Below, one piece after another: positions 17,192 through 25,115 of a DNA stretch of 64,000 nt (positions are counted from its first letter, which is position 1; each line of letters begins with the position of its first letter). The notes under the pieces are model-generated. The model had not been told where the DNA came from. It saw only the letters and a program-made list of their open reading frames with translations, and did no database searches. The translations under genes and the position numbers were made by a program. Where the stretch lies: contig NZ_JABBNI010000067.1 in assembly GCF_012926525.1 (NCBI RefSeq), forward strand, positions 1-64,000, written 5' to 3'. The stretch is from Clostridium muellerianum. GTDB lineage: Bacteria; Bacillota; Clostridia; Clostridiales; Clostridiaceae.

Positions 17192-17526
17192 CCATAGCAC
17201 TATTTTTTGATAGTTTAAATGAAAAAGAACTTCAAGTATTAAAACATTGGATAGAAAATTCAGTAGAAGATAGACTTGCAAAAGAAGCAGTAAAGATATT
17301 AAGTTCCAGTAAAGAGGAGGTAGAGAGTATGGTAGCAAGCAATGCCTTTATAATTACGGAGATGGAAAAACATGCACAGGAAAATGGAATAAAAGAAGGA
17401 ATAAAAGAAGGGGAAAAGAAAAAAGCTATTGAAATGGCAAGAGAAATGCTAAAGGATAATGAACCAATAGAAAAAATTAAAAAATATACAAAACTTTCAG
17501 ATGAAGAAATAGAAAAAATCAAATGA
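17192..17526 (+). pseudogene. 5'-truncated Rpn/PD-(D/E)XK transposase-like gene
   Basis: One frame runs from about 17192 ([20 protein letters not shown]) through [20 protein letters not shown] to a C-terminus rich in repeated charged residues ([20 protein letters not shown] ... [11 protein letters not shown]). That tail is typical of Rpn family recombination-promoting nucleases. The N-terminal nuclease domain is missing, so it is a remnant. A start at the internal Met 17329 would give only the charged tail. It lies between two copies of the dispersed repeats. Confidence 0.7.
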
Positions 17527-17558
17527 TTCTTAGGTTAAGATGGAATTTCATCGTTGGC

Positions 17559-17737
17559 ACCACAAAGATGTCAGGCACTTGTAAGGAAATGTAAGATATA
17601 AATGACTTAAAATAAAAGATTATATCAAGCTGAAGATGATATTTAACCTCAGAGCAGTAGTTAATTCTACTGCTTTTTAGCAATAAGGAGATGATTTCCA
17701 ATCATCTCCTAAAAGCACTGGAGTGTAAAAAATGGGA
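17559..17737. repeat. Solo cassette remnant (alpha + Uma2 3' end) plus beta, copy C
   Basis: Alpha (CAGGCACTTGTAAGGAAATG, then ATATCAAGCT) is joined directly to GAAGATGATATTTAACC, which is the 3' end of a Uma2 gene as seen at 36072-36088. The gene's terminator stem AGCAGTAG...CTACTGCT and a beta module follow. The structure fits an internally deleted copy of the Uma2 cassette at 35198-36124. Confidence 0.7.
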
Positions 17738-17801
17738 ATCAAGCTCAGTCAAGTTTTCGCAATGACACACATGCTAATAGTTAACACATCGTTGCTGCAT
17801 T

Positions 17802-17898
17802 CCTTGTTTTCTTCTTTGAAATCCATAATATACGCTTTTTTGATAATATTATCTTAATTTTATATTGGTTCTATGTAAAAAACAAGGAGTTAAACTAG
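17802..17898. repeat. Dispersed intergenic repeat, copy 2
   Basis: Matches 5171-5266 over about 96 bases, ending in the same ACAAGGAGTTAAACTAG. It adjoins the beta module of copy C through AAGCTCAGTCAAG...ATGACACACATG, which is also related to sequence near 27020. Confidence 0.7.
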
Positions 17899-18305
17899 AA
17901 TTATTTATGTTTCCATATACTGCCTATGTGGAGACAAGCATGTTGCTACAACGAAAAACTATATAGAAATCCTTAATTTTAGGCACTTCTTCAACCATTT
18001 TGTTTTTACAAATGAGGGTGATAAAATCCGCAATAAACAGTTAAAAAAATATATTAACGTTTCTGTAGTTATCGATATGGAGTGTGGGAACACAACAGAA
18101 TAAAATTAGAAATTAAGTGATACTGTTAAAAATGGTATCCATTTTTCAGAATTAGACGTTCATAGATGAGCGTCTAATTTTTTGTGAAAAAATTAGAAAG
18201 GGAGTGATTCGCATACAACGCAAATTTAGTTGTTATTAATTCATTTTCAATTAAATAAATCAATAATGTTGACAATATTAGTATAACGAATTAATATATA
18301 TCTAT
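17899..18305. other. Intergenic region before the PadR gene
   Basis: No gene seen. A segment near 17930-18145 (ACGAAAAACTATAT..., AGAATAAAATTAGAAATTAA, GATACTGTTAAAAATGGTAT) is similar to 20040-20160, so it is a diverged two-copy repeat. A terminator-like hairpin lies at 18150-18184, with arms AATTAGACG and CGTCTAATT followed by a T run. It ends no visible gene, so a lost gene or an sRNA is possible. Confidence 0.45.
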
Positions 18306-18332
18306 AATATATATATCGAAATGATATATATT
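18306..18332. promoter_or_regulatory. Probable PadR operator
   Basis: The dyad ATATATATC-GAAAT-GATATATAT sits about 25 bases before the PadR start codon and overlaps the likely promoter region. PadR family repressors commonly bind AT-rich dyads in their own promoters. Assignment to this PadR is by position only. Confidence 0.45.
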
Positions 18333-18355
18333 ATAAGTATATATGGAGGTGAAAA

Positions 18356-18874
18356 ATGTTAGAGTATATTATTCTTGGTTTTTTAATGAGCGGTGAAATG
18401 AGTGGATATGATTTAAAGCAAAAAATGACTGAAAGTACATCAAACTTTTTTGATGCAGGTTATGGAAGCATATATCCTGCTTTGAAGAGAATGGAAGCTA
18501 AGTGTGTTATAAGTTTACGGGAGATTGTTGAAGGAGGAAAGTATAAAAAATTATATGCTATAACTGAGTTAGGAAAATCAGAGTTTTTGAATTGGCTTGA
18601 ACTGCCAGTGGAATTTTCAAGGACAAAGCCAGATCACCTTATAAAGATATTTTTCTTCAAGTTTTTGCCGAAAGAAAGGGCAATAGAAAAGCTGAAAGCT
18701 TTTATTAATGAAGTAGAGCCTGTATATAAAAAATTTAATGAAGCTGAGAGCAAGGTAAAGGGAAAATATGATACTTTTGAATTTTCTACATTGATTTTTG
18801 GAGTGGGCTATTATAATTACGTAATAGAATGGAGCAATAATTTGTTAAAGGAATTGAAAGGAGAAATTTTATGA
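18356..18874 (+). CDS. PadR family transcriptional regulator
   Basis: 172 aa. The N-terminal winged helix is typical: MLEYIILGFLMSGEMSGYDLKQ, then AGYGSIYPALKRMEAKCVIS and YKKLYAITELGKSEFLNWLE. A helical C-terminal dimerisation domain (PxHLIKIFFFKFLPKERAIE region) identifies the Vir-type subgroup. GGAGG lies 7 bases before the ATG. Its stop overlaps the ATG of a flavodoxin-fold reductase by 4 bases, so the two are co-expressed and the repressor probably controls the reductase. Confidence 0.9.
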   Translation: MLEYIILGFLMSGEMSGYDLKQKMTESTSNFFDAGYGSIYPALKRMEAKCVISLREIVEGGKYKKLYAITELGKSEFLNWLELPVEFSRTKPDHLIKIFFFKFLPKERAIEKLKAFINEVEPVYKKFNEAESKVKGKYDTFEFSTLIFGVGYYNYVIEWSNNLLKELKGEIL

Positions 18875-19440
18875 AGATAATAACTATTTTAGGAAGTCCG
18901 AAAAGAAACGGCAAAACTGCGAAAGCTCTTGATATGCTCGAAGAAAATCTTATTTCACAGGGACACGAGGTAGAAAGGGTGCAACTTAGTGACCATATTA
19001 TTAAAGGATGCATCGGATGTTATGCTTGCATGGCAAATAACGATGGACCTGGATGTATTTTGAAAGATGATGCGGTATCGATATTTAAACGAATGATATC
19101 GGCAGATGCTGTTGTATATGCTTCTCCTATTTACTGTTATGATTTCACCTCACAGTTAAAGACTTTTATTGACAGGCATTATTGTCTTACAATAAATTTT
19201 GGTTCTCCAAGCAACACATCATCAATTGAAGGAAAGAAGGTTGCTCTTTTAATTACATGTATGGGTAGTGAAGAAGGAAATGCAGATCTTGCAAAGGAGA
19301 TTTTCGATAGGTCAATGAGAAATGTGCTAAAATGCAATTTAATTGGAAAATATACTATTCCATTAAGCGAAGCACCTGATTTTAATGATAGAGCTAAGGA
19401 AGTAGCTAATAAGTTGACAAAAGATATAATACAAAAATAA
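18871..19440 (+). CDS. NADPH-dependent FMN reductase-like flavoprotein
   Basis: 189 aa with FMN loop GSPKRNGKTAKALDM near residue 8, the CIGCYACMANNDGPGC cysteine stretch and YASPIYCYDFTSQLKTFIDR. It is closely similar in layout to the MarR-linked reductase at 4538 (GSPKKNGKT, ECYACTG, ATPLFCYGMSAQLKP). The substrate is unknown. Translation is coupled to the PadR gene by an ATGA overlap. Confidence 0.85.
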   Translation: MKIITILGSPKRNGKTAKALDMLEENLISQGHEVERVQLSDHIIKGCIGCYACMANNDGPGCILKDDAVSIFKRMISADAVVYASPIYCYDFTSQLKTFIDRHYCLTINFGSPSNTSSIEGKKVALLITCMGSEEGNADLAKEIFDRSMRNVLKCNLIGKYTIPLSEAPDFNDRAKEVANKLTKDIIQK

Positions 19441-19565
19441 CCTTTGTAAAAAGTATTGATTTTGATACGAGGAAATTTATTTATCTTAAATTGAGAAAAG
19501 AGATAAATAGTTGGATTATAATAGATTTTATTTTGTAATTTATAAGAGAGGAAGTGTGAATTAGC

Positions 19566-20006
19566 TTGAGTAAAGTAGATATGATAAATAAGAACATCAG
19601 GAGTAAGGTTGTGTCGAAACGTATCATGCAGTTGATATTTGCTCTAATAGCGATTTTAGCCATATACACAGCTTATCTAGGATTTGCTTATGGTGCGGTT
19701 AATTGGTATTATGGATTTTCAGCTGAGCAGGGGTATTCAAAAGGGCTTCTTATGCTAGATAGCAACATGCGTTTTTACAGTGGATTATGGTTGGGTGTTG
19801 GAATTACAATGTTGTGGATGATCCCGCGGGTTGATAAGGATAAGAGCACGCTTCGTGTTATTGCGATCTTCTTTTTTCTTGGTGGAGTTGGTCGATTGAT
19901 ATCCATATTAATGTGTGGATTGCCTTCATATATGTACGTGTTTTTCGTGCTATTTGAATTTAGCTTTCCGCTTCTTACGTTGTGGCAAAAAAGTATCTTG
20001 AAATGA
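19566..20006 (+). CDS. DUF4345 family membrane protein
   Basis: About 141-146 aa with four predicted membrane segments: QLIFALIAILAIYTAYLGFA, SGLWLGVGITMLWMI, VIAIFFFLGGVGRLISIL and YVFFVLFEFSFPLLTLW. The sequence between the first two (GFSAEQGYSKGLLMLDSNMRF) is the DUF4345 pattern. The function of the family is unknown. The start is a TTG at 19566 (GAGGAAG upstream) or the ATG at 19581. Confidence 0.7.
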   Translation: MSKVDMINKNIRSKVVSKRIMQLIFALIAILAIYTAYLGFAYGAVNWYYGFSAEQGYSKGLLMLDSNMRFYSGLWLGVGITMLWMIPRVDKDKSTLRVIAIFFFLGGVGRLISILMCGLPSYMYVFFVLFEFSFPLLTLWQKSILK

Positions 20007-20220
20007 TGTATAATTTAGGGTACGAATATGAGTATTATGGGACGTGTAGAAGTTTGCGTTGCCACGAAGAAAACTATATCAATGTTTCTGAAGAATATAT
20101 GGCATGAAGACAAAATAGAATAAAATTAAATATTAAGGGATACCGTGAAAAATAATACCTCTTTTTAATATAGAGTATATTTTTTGTACTTTGAGTACAA
20201 CGAAAGGAATGATGGTTAAT

Positions 20221-21390
20221 ATGAAAAATAATGTTGATTTCAATTTAGGTGAATATCAATTACATGCTAATCCTAATTTCAATTATCAATTAAACCGAAC
20301 CTACAACGTAAGTAATGGGAATCTTGATGAAATTTTAGAACTGGCTAAAAAAATAACTGATATTAAAGCATGGGAAAAAGAAATGATGGCTCTTGCTAAA
20401 AAAGCTTTAAAGGAAGACAGAATAAAAGATGCTATTGCATATTTCAGAATGACAGAATTTTTTATGTATGACGGTAATCCAGATAAAATAAAAACATATG
20501 ATAAGTCAATAGAATTGTTTTATAGATATCATGATGAATTGTTTCAATCTGGAATATTAAAGTTTGACCATGTTCCATATGATCAAGGGTATCTTCCAGT
20601 AATACATGCTGTACCTGAAGGGGAGTGTATAGACACAATTCTAATACATGGCGGATTTGATTCCTATATGGAAGAATTCTTTCCTTCATTATTGTATCTT
20701 AGAGAAAATGGATTTGAGGTATATCTATTTGAAGGTCCAGGTCAGGGAAATCTTTTAAGGAAACAGGAAATTAAATTTTCAATTAAATGGGAAAGACCTG
20801 TAAAAGCTTTACTAGATTATTACAATTTAAGTGATGTGACAATAATAGGCATATCCATGGGGGCTATTCTGGCACCAAGGGCGGCGGCGTTTGAAAACCG
20901 AATAAAAAGAGTTGTAGCTTGGAGTGTATGTGTTAACATGCTTGAATTACTTCTTGACGCTGTTCCTACAAAAGAAAAAGAGACTTTAACAAAATTGCTA
21001 AGACAAAATGATAAAGATACTATAAATAATATAATGTATAAACAGATGGAGAAGGAACCTTTAATAGATTGGTCAATGCATCATGGCTTTTATAATATGG
21101 GGGTAAATAACCCTTACGATTATATGCTTGCAGCAAATAAATATGAATATAGGGATGTTGCGGATAAGATCACACAGGATTTTATGTTACTAGGTGCTGA
21201 AAAAGATCATTTAATACGTATAGAAAAATATAAAGATGCTATTGATAGTCTTAAAAATGTAAAATCATTAACATACAGAATGTTTACTGAGAAAGAGAAT
21301 GCAGCAAGTCATTGTAATACTGGAAATCCTAAATTAGTTCTTGATACTATCATTTCATGGATAAAAATAATTAAAAATAGAGAAGCATAG
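20221..21390 (+). CDS. Alpha/beta hydrolase
   Basis: 389 aa. After about 130 helical residues the hydrolase core begins (DTILIHGGFDSYMEEFFPSL), with GPGQGN and the nucleophile elbow GISMG; a late SHCN is a likely catalytic His. It resembles dipeptidyl-peptidase/FrsA-like hydrolases with an N-terminal cap. No signal peptide, so cytosolic. The ATG at 20221 is preferred because AAAGGA lies about 11 bases upstream; two earlier ATGs overlap that site. The substrate is unknown. The preceding spacer repeats part of 17930-18145. Confidence 0.75.
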   Translation: MKNNVDFNLGEYQLHANPNFNYQLNRTYNVSNGNLDEILELAKKITDIKAWEKEMMALAKKALKEDRIKDAIAYFRMTEFFMYDGNPDKIKTYDKSIELFYRYHDELFQSGILKFDHVPYDQGYLPVIHAVPEGECIDTILIHGGFDSYMEEFFPSLLYLRENGFEVYLFEGPGQGNLLRKQEIKFSIKWERPVKALLDYYNLSDVTIIGISMGAILAPRAAAFENRIKRVVAWSVCVNMLELLLDAVPTKEKETLTKLLRQNDKDTINNIMYKQMEKEPLIDWSMHHGFYNMGVNNPYDYMLAANKYEYRDVADKITQDFMLLGAEKDHLIRIEKYKDAIDSLKNVKSLTYRMFTEKENAASHCNTGNPKLVLDTIISWIKIIKNREA

Positions 21391-21439
21391 TTTTTTAGGA
21401 ATCTATAAAAAAACTAGAGTTTGGCGGGGGGAATCAATG

Positions 21440-21571
21440 CACTTGTCCTCACAAAGGGGTCAGGCACTTGTAAAGAAATGTAAGATATAAACACCTTAAA
21501 ATAAAAGATTCTATCAAGCTGAAAATGATATTTGATCGCAGAGCAGTAGTTAATTCTACTGCTTTTTTTAT
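21440..21571. repeat. Solo cassette remnant (alpha + Uma2 3' end), copy D
   Basis: Alpha (CTCACAAAGGGGTCAGGCAC, then ATTCTATCAAGCT) joined to GAAAATGATATTTGATC and the stem AGCAGTAG...CTACTGCT with a T run. It has the same junction as copy C: the left part of the Uma2 cassette fused to the last codons of the gene and its terminator. The hairpin can also act as a terminator after the hydrolase gene. Confidence 0.7.
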
Positions 21572-21655
21572 ATGTTTCTAAAGAGCAATAGAATCTTAAA
21601 AAAAGAAAAGAATTGTGTTAAAATGAAAATAAAGCTAGGGTAGGGAGAAACTAAT

Positions 21656-22348
21656 ATGAAATACAAAATATATATTATAGAAGATGATACATCAATAAGT
21701 ACTTTATTAAAAGAATACATAGACAAGTATGGTTTTGAAGTAACAGCGGCAGAAAATTTTGAGAATATAATGAAGGAATTTAATGAATATAGTCCAGATT
21801 TAGTACTTCTGGATGTTAATTTACCAAAATATGATGGATTTTATTGGTGCAAAAAGATAAGACAGCAATCCAAAATTCCTATAATATTTATATCTGCAAG
21901 AGACAGCGGAATGGATCAGGTTATGGCATTAGATAGTGGAGCTGATGATTATATAATTAAGCCTTTTTACTATGATGTTGTTATTGCAAAAATAAAAAGT
22001 CATATAAGAAGAGCCTATGGTGATTATGCACCTAAGCTTGAGGAAAAAATAGTTGAAGTTGATGGTCTTAAGTTCTATCCAGAAAGGCTGGAAGTTGAAT
22101 TTAAGGATGAAAGATTAATTATCACCAAAAGGGAAGGTATACTTCTAGAATTTCTTATGAAAAAGTATCCTAAGGTAGTAAGCAGGGATTTTCTCTTAGA
22201 ACAGATATGGGATGATATTGAGTTTGTGGAGGAAAATACTTTAAGTGTAAACATCAGCAGGATAAGAAAAAGACTGCAAAGTTTAGGTATAGACAAAGGT
22301 ATAGAAACTATAAGAGGAGCAGGTTACAGGCTAAATAAAACCTGGTAG
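21656..22348 (+). CDS. bceR: BceR-type response regulator
   Basis: 230 aa, OmpR class. Receiver: IIEDDTSIS acidic pocket, LVLLDVNLPKYDGFYWCKKIR with the phosphoacceptor Asp near 53, and IIKPF Lys. The C-terminal winged helix ends in ENTLSVNISRIRKRLQSLG and RGAGYRL. The YDGFYWCKKIR stretch is characteristic of BceR regulators that answer bacitracin and other cell-wall peptides. It lies 10 bases upstream of its kinase. Its likely target box is at 23392-23405, before uppP-bceAB. Confidence 0.9.
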   Translation: MKYKIYIIEDDTSISTLLKEYIDKYGFEVTAAENFENIMKEFNEYSPDLVLLDVNLPKYDGFYWCKKIRQQSKIPIIFISARDSGMDQVMALDSGADDYIIKPFYYDVVIAKIKSHIRRAYGDYAPKLEEKIVEVDGLKFYPERLEVEFKDERLIITKREGILLEFLMKKYPKVVSRDFLLEQIWDDIEFVEENTLSVNISRIRKRLQSLGIDKGIETIRGAGYRLNKTW

Positions 22349-22358
22349 TGTGAATTAG

Positions 22359-23339
22359 ATGAAATTATTTTTAAAGTATAATAAAGGCTATATTTTTATA
22401 TATTTATTGAGTTTAGCGCTTACAATTATATATTCTAATGTTATGAGGTTTATAGAAGCTTATGAAAGTATTTATATAATAATCTTTAATACATTTATTT
22501 TAATGTGCTTTTTAGCTTTTAGATATTATCAAAACAGGCAGTTATACAGAGTTTTAAAGAATGGAGTAACCTCACTAAATGATGCCTTTCTTGACTTTGG
22601 AAGCTCAGATTTGAGCCGGGATATTTCTAATCTATTAAAGGAACAGCATAATTTATATGAAGTTGAAATACAAAAATGTAACAAGTTTCATAATGAGCAT
22701 TTGACTTTTATAAATCAATGGGTACATCAGATGAAGACGCCTCTTTCGGTAATGCAGCTTCAGCTTCAAGAATATCAAGGAGAAGAAAAGGCTTTGAGCA
22801 TGGAAGAGGAGATTAGCAAGTTAAATAAAGGCTTGAATATGGCAATGCATTATGCCAGGATAGATTCTTTTAAAAAGGATTTTTTAGCTCAGCAGGTTGC
22901 TTTAAAGAAATTAGTTTTTGATGTGGTAAATGAAGAAAAGAAGACTTTTATAAGAAATAGAATAATACCTAAAGTAGAAATTGATGAGAATATAAAAGTA
23001 TATAGTGATAATAAGTGGCTAAAGTTTGTATTAGGTCAGCTTATTGTTAATGGTGTAAAGTATTCAAAAGGTAAGGGCAAAGAACTAATTATAAAGGCCT
23101 ATGAAGAAGAAAAAGAAATTAAGTTAAGTGTTATTGATGGCGGAATCGGAATACCAAATAAAGATATTAAGAGAGTATTTGATCCCTTCTTTACAGGAGA
23201 AAATGGACGAAAATTTGGAGAGTCTACAGGTATGGGATTATATATAGCCAAAGAAGTATGCAAAAATTTAGGACATGAAATAGAAATAGAGTCTAAAATT
23301 AATGAGGAAACAAAGGTTACAATAAGTTTTAATAGGTAG
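22359..23339 (+). CDS. bceS: BceS-type intramembrane-sensing histidine kinase
   Basis: 326 aa. Two N-terminal membrane helices (about 10-28 and 36-55) with only a few residues between them, so there is no external sensor. Such kinases take their signal from the BceAB transporter. H-box: WVHQMKTPLSVMQ, near residue 126. ATP site: GQLIVNGVKYSKG, DGGIGIPNKD and GMGLYIAKEV. A hairpin at about 23337-23378 follows the gene, separating it from uppP. Confidence 0.9.
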   Translation: MKLFLKYNKGYIFIYLLSLALTIIYSNVMRFIEAYESIYIIIFNTFILMCFLAFRYYQNRQLYRVLKNGVTSLNDAFLDFGSSDLSRDISNLLKEQHNLYEVEIQKCNKFHNEHLTFINQWVHQMKTPLSVMQLQLQEYQGEEKALSMEEEISKLNKGLNMAMHYARIDSFKKDFLAQQVALKKLVFDVVNEEKKTFIRNRIIPKVEIDENIKVYSDNKWLKFVLGQLIVNGVKYSKGKGKELIIKAYEEEKEIKLSVIDGGIGIPNKDIKRVFDPFFTGENGRKFGESTGMGLYIAKEVCKNLGHEIEIESKINEETKVTISFNR

Positions 23340-23391
23340 CAAATGGATAGGTTAACTATTTGTTTGCTATTTTTATTTGAATTATGAAATC

Positions 23392-23405
23392 TTACATGGC
23401 TGTCA
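23392..23405 (+). promoter_or_regulatory. BceR-like binding box before uppP-bceAB
   Basis: TTACA-TGGC-TGTCA matches the known TNACA-N4-TGTAA target of BceR-type regulators except at one position. It lies about 100 bases before the uppP start, after the terminator-like stem of bceS. The same box (TTACA-TCCA-TGTCA) occurs at 63780-63793, before a second Bce-type transporter gene. Confidence 0.65.
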
Positions 23406-23501
23406 CATTCCTGTAAGCTTTGAAGATAGCAGATTACAAATTGTTATTATAAACTATATACAAGTAATAAGTAATAAGTAATTTGTAAGGAGTGTTAAGA
23501 C

Positions 23502-24353
23502 ATGGATATAATATTTATATTGAAAGCAATTGTAATAGCAATAGTGGAGGGAATAACTGAATTTATACCAGTATCCTCCACAGGGCATATGATATTAATT
23601 GGATGGGCAATTCATTTTCAAGGAGAATTTGCAAGGATGTTTGAAGTTGTAATTCAACTTGGAGCAATAATGGCAGTGGTTGTTTTGTACTTTAAAAAGA
23701 TTAAGGATAGTATAATAGAATTTTTTAAATTTATATTTACTAAGGGAAGAGAAGGAAAGACAGGCTTTAGATTTGGGATAAATGTCATTGTATCATCTAT
23801 TCCAATGGGTATTGCAGGGGTGCTGTTTTACAGTAAAATAAAATCAAAGTTTATACCAGAGGCTGTAATAGTTGGATTTATAGTTGGAGGAATATTGCTT
23901 TTAGTAATTGAAAACAGATTCAGAAATAAAAAGCATAAAATAGAAAATATAGATAAAATAACATATGTGCAGGCTTTTACGGTTGGTTTATTTCAGCTTC
24001 TTTCTATGTGGCCTGGAATGTCAAGAAGTGCATCTACAATAATGGGTGGATGGATTGCAGGGTTAACAACCTCAATAGCAGCAGAATTCTCATTTTTTAT
24101 GGCCATTCCAGCTATGATAGGGGCAACAGGAAAGGACTTATTTGAATTTAATTATGCTATAATGACACCAACTTTATGGGTTTCACTAGTAATTGGATTT
24201 ATTGTGGCATTTATTGTAGCTTTAGTTGTTATGAAGAAGTTTGTTGACTACTTAAAAAAGAAACCAATGAAAGTTTTTGCAGTTTATAGAATTGCAGCAG
24301 GTGTTTTGCTTGGAGTATTAGTATTAACTAAGGTTATTGTTTTAACAGTATAA
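23502..24353 (+). CDS. uppP: Undecaprenyl-diphosphatase UppP (BacA family)
   Basis: 283 aa, full length, with about seven to eight membrane segments. Catalytic motifs: EGITEFIPVSSTGHMIL near residue 15 and WPGMSRSASTIMGG near 170. The enzyme dephosphorylates undecaprenyl pyrophosphate, regenerating the lipid carrier and lowering the target available to bacitracin. It lies 15 bases upstream of the BceA-type ATPase gene and behind a BceR-like box, so it appears to be part of the drug-induced transcript. Confidence 0.95.
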   Translation: MDIIFILKAIVIAIVEGITEFIPVSSTGHMILIGWAIHFQGEFARMFEVVIQLGAIMAVVVLYFKKIKDSIIEFFKFIFTKGREGKTGFRFGINVIVSSIPMGIAGVLFYSKIKSKFIPEAVIVGFIVGGILLLVIENRFRNKKHKIENIDKITYVQAFTVGLFQLLSMWPGMSRSASTIMGGWIAGLTTSIAAEFSFFMAIPAMIGATGKDLFEFNYAIMTPTLWVSLVIGFIVAFIVALVVMKKFVDYLKKKPMKVFAVYRIAAGVLLGVLVLTKVIVLTV

Positions 24354-24368
24354 AAGGGGTGATAGAAG

Positions 24369-25115
24369 ATGAAAGTTTTAGAGGTTATGAATTTAAGCAA
24401 GATATACGGCAAAAAGGTGACATTTAATGCTTTAGATAATATAAGTTTTAATATAGAAGAAGGGGAATTTGTAGGTATAATGGGACCTTCAGGAAGTGGA
24501 AAAACTACTCTTCTAAATATGGTTTCAACAGTAGATAAACCAACTTCAGGTGAAATAAGAATAAAAGATAAAAATCCATTGAAGCTTAAGGGAGATGCTT
24601 TAGCTTTATTTAGAAGAAGGGAATTAGGTTTTGTATTTCAAGATTTTAATTTGTTAGATACTTTAACTGTAGGAGAAAATATAGTACTGCCCCTTACATT
24701 AGATGGAGTAGATGTTAAAGAGCAGGATAGTGAACTTAATAGAATATCAAAAATATTGGAAATAGAAAGTATAGTTAATAAGAGAAGCTTTGAAATATCA
24801 GGTGGGCAGGCACAAAGAACGGCTATTGCAAGAGCATTAATACATAAACCTACATTATTATTGGCAGATGAGCCAACAGGCAATTTGGATTCAAAGGCGG
24901 CTAAAGTCGTAATGGAGCTATTTGAAAAAATAAATAAAGAAGAAAAGGTAACTACAATGATGGTAACTCATGATCCACTATCTGCAAGTTACTGCAGCAG
25001 AATTCTATTTATAAAAGATGGCACTATATATAATGAAATTTATAAGGGAGACAGTAGAACCAAGTTTTATCAAGAAATTATTGATGTGCTTGCTCTGCTT
25101 GGGGGTGGAAACTAA
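24369..25115 (+). CDS. bceA: BceA-type ABC transporter ATP-binding protein
   Basis: 248 aa. Walker A GPSGSGKTTLLN near residue 38, Q-loop FVFQDFNLLDTLTV, signature ISGGQAQRTAIARALIH, Walker B LLLADEPTGNLD and switch VTHDP. This is the MacB/LolD-like class that pairs with one FtsX-type permease. Its stop overlaps the permease start. It powers removal of bacitracin-like peptides from their lipid target and signals to BceS. Confidence 0.92.
   Translation: MKVLEVMNLSKIYGKKVTFNALDNISFNIEEGEFVGIMGPSGSGKTTLLNMVSTVDKPTSGEIRIKDKNPLKLKGDALALFRRRELGFVFQDFNLLDTLTVGENIVLPLTLDGVDVKEQDSELNRISKILEIESIVNKRSFEISGGQAQRTAIARALIHKPTLLLADEPTGNLDSKAAKVVMELFEKINKEEKVTTMMVTHDPLSASYCSRILFIKDGTIYNEIYKGDSRTKFYQEIIDVLALLGGGN

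Noticed and set aside
12890-17737. Could the alpha/beta repeats be a CRISPR array?
   Set aside because: Copies are kilobases apart, vary in length and order, and have no regular spacers or cas genes nearby.
18150-18184. Riboswitch upstream of the PadR gene
   Set aside because: Only one simple hairpin with a T run is present and it lies about 170 bases before the gene; it fits a terminator, not a ligand-binding fold.
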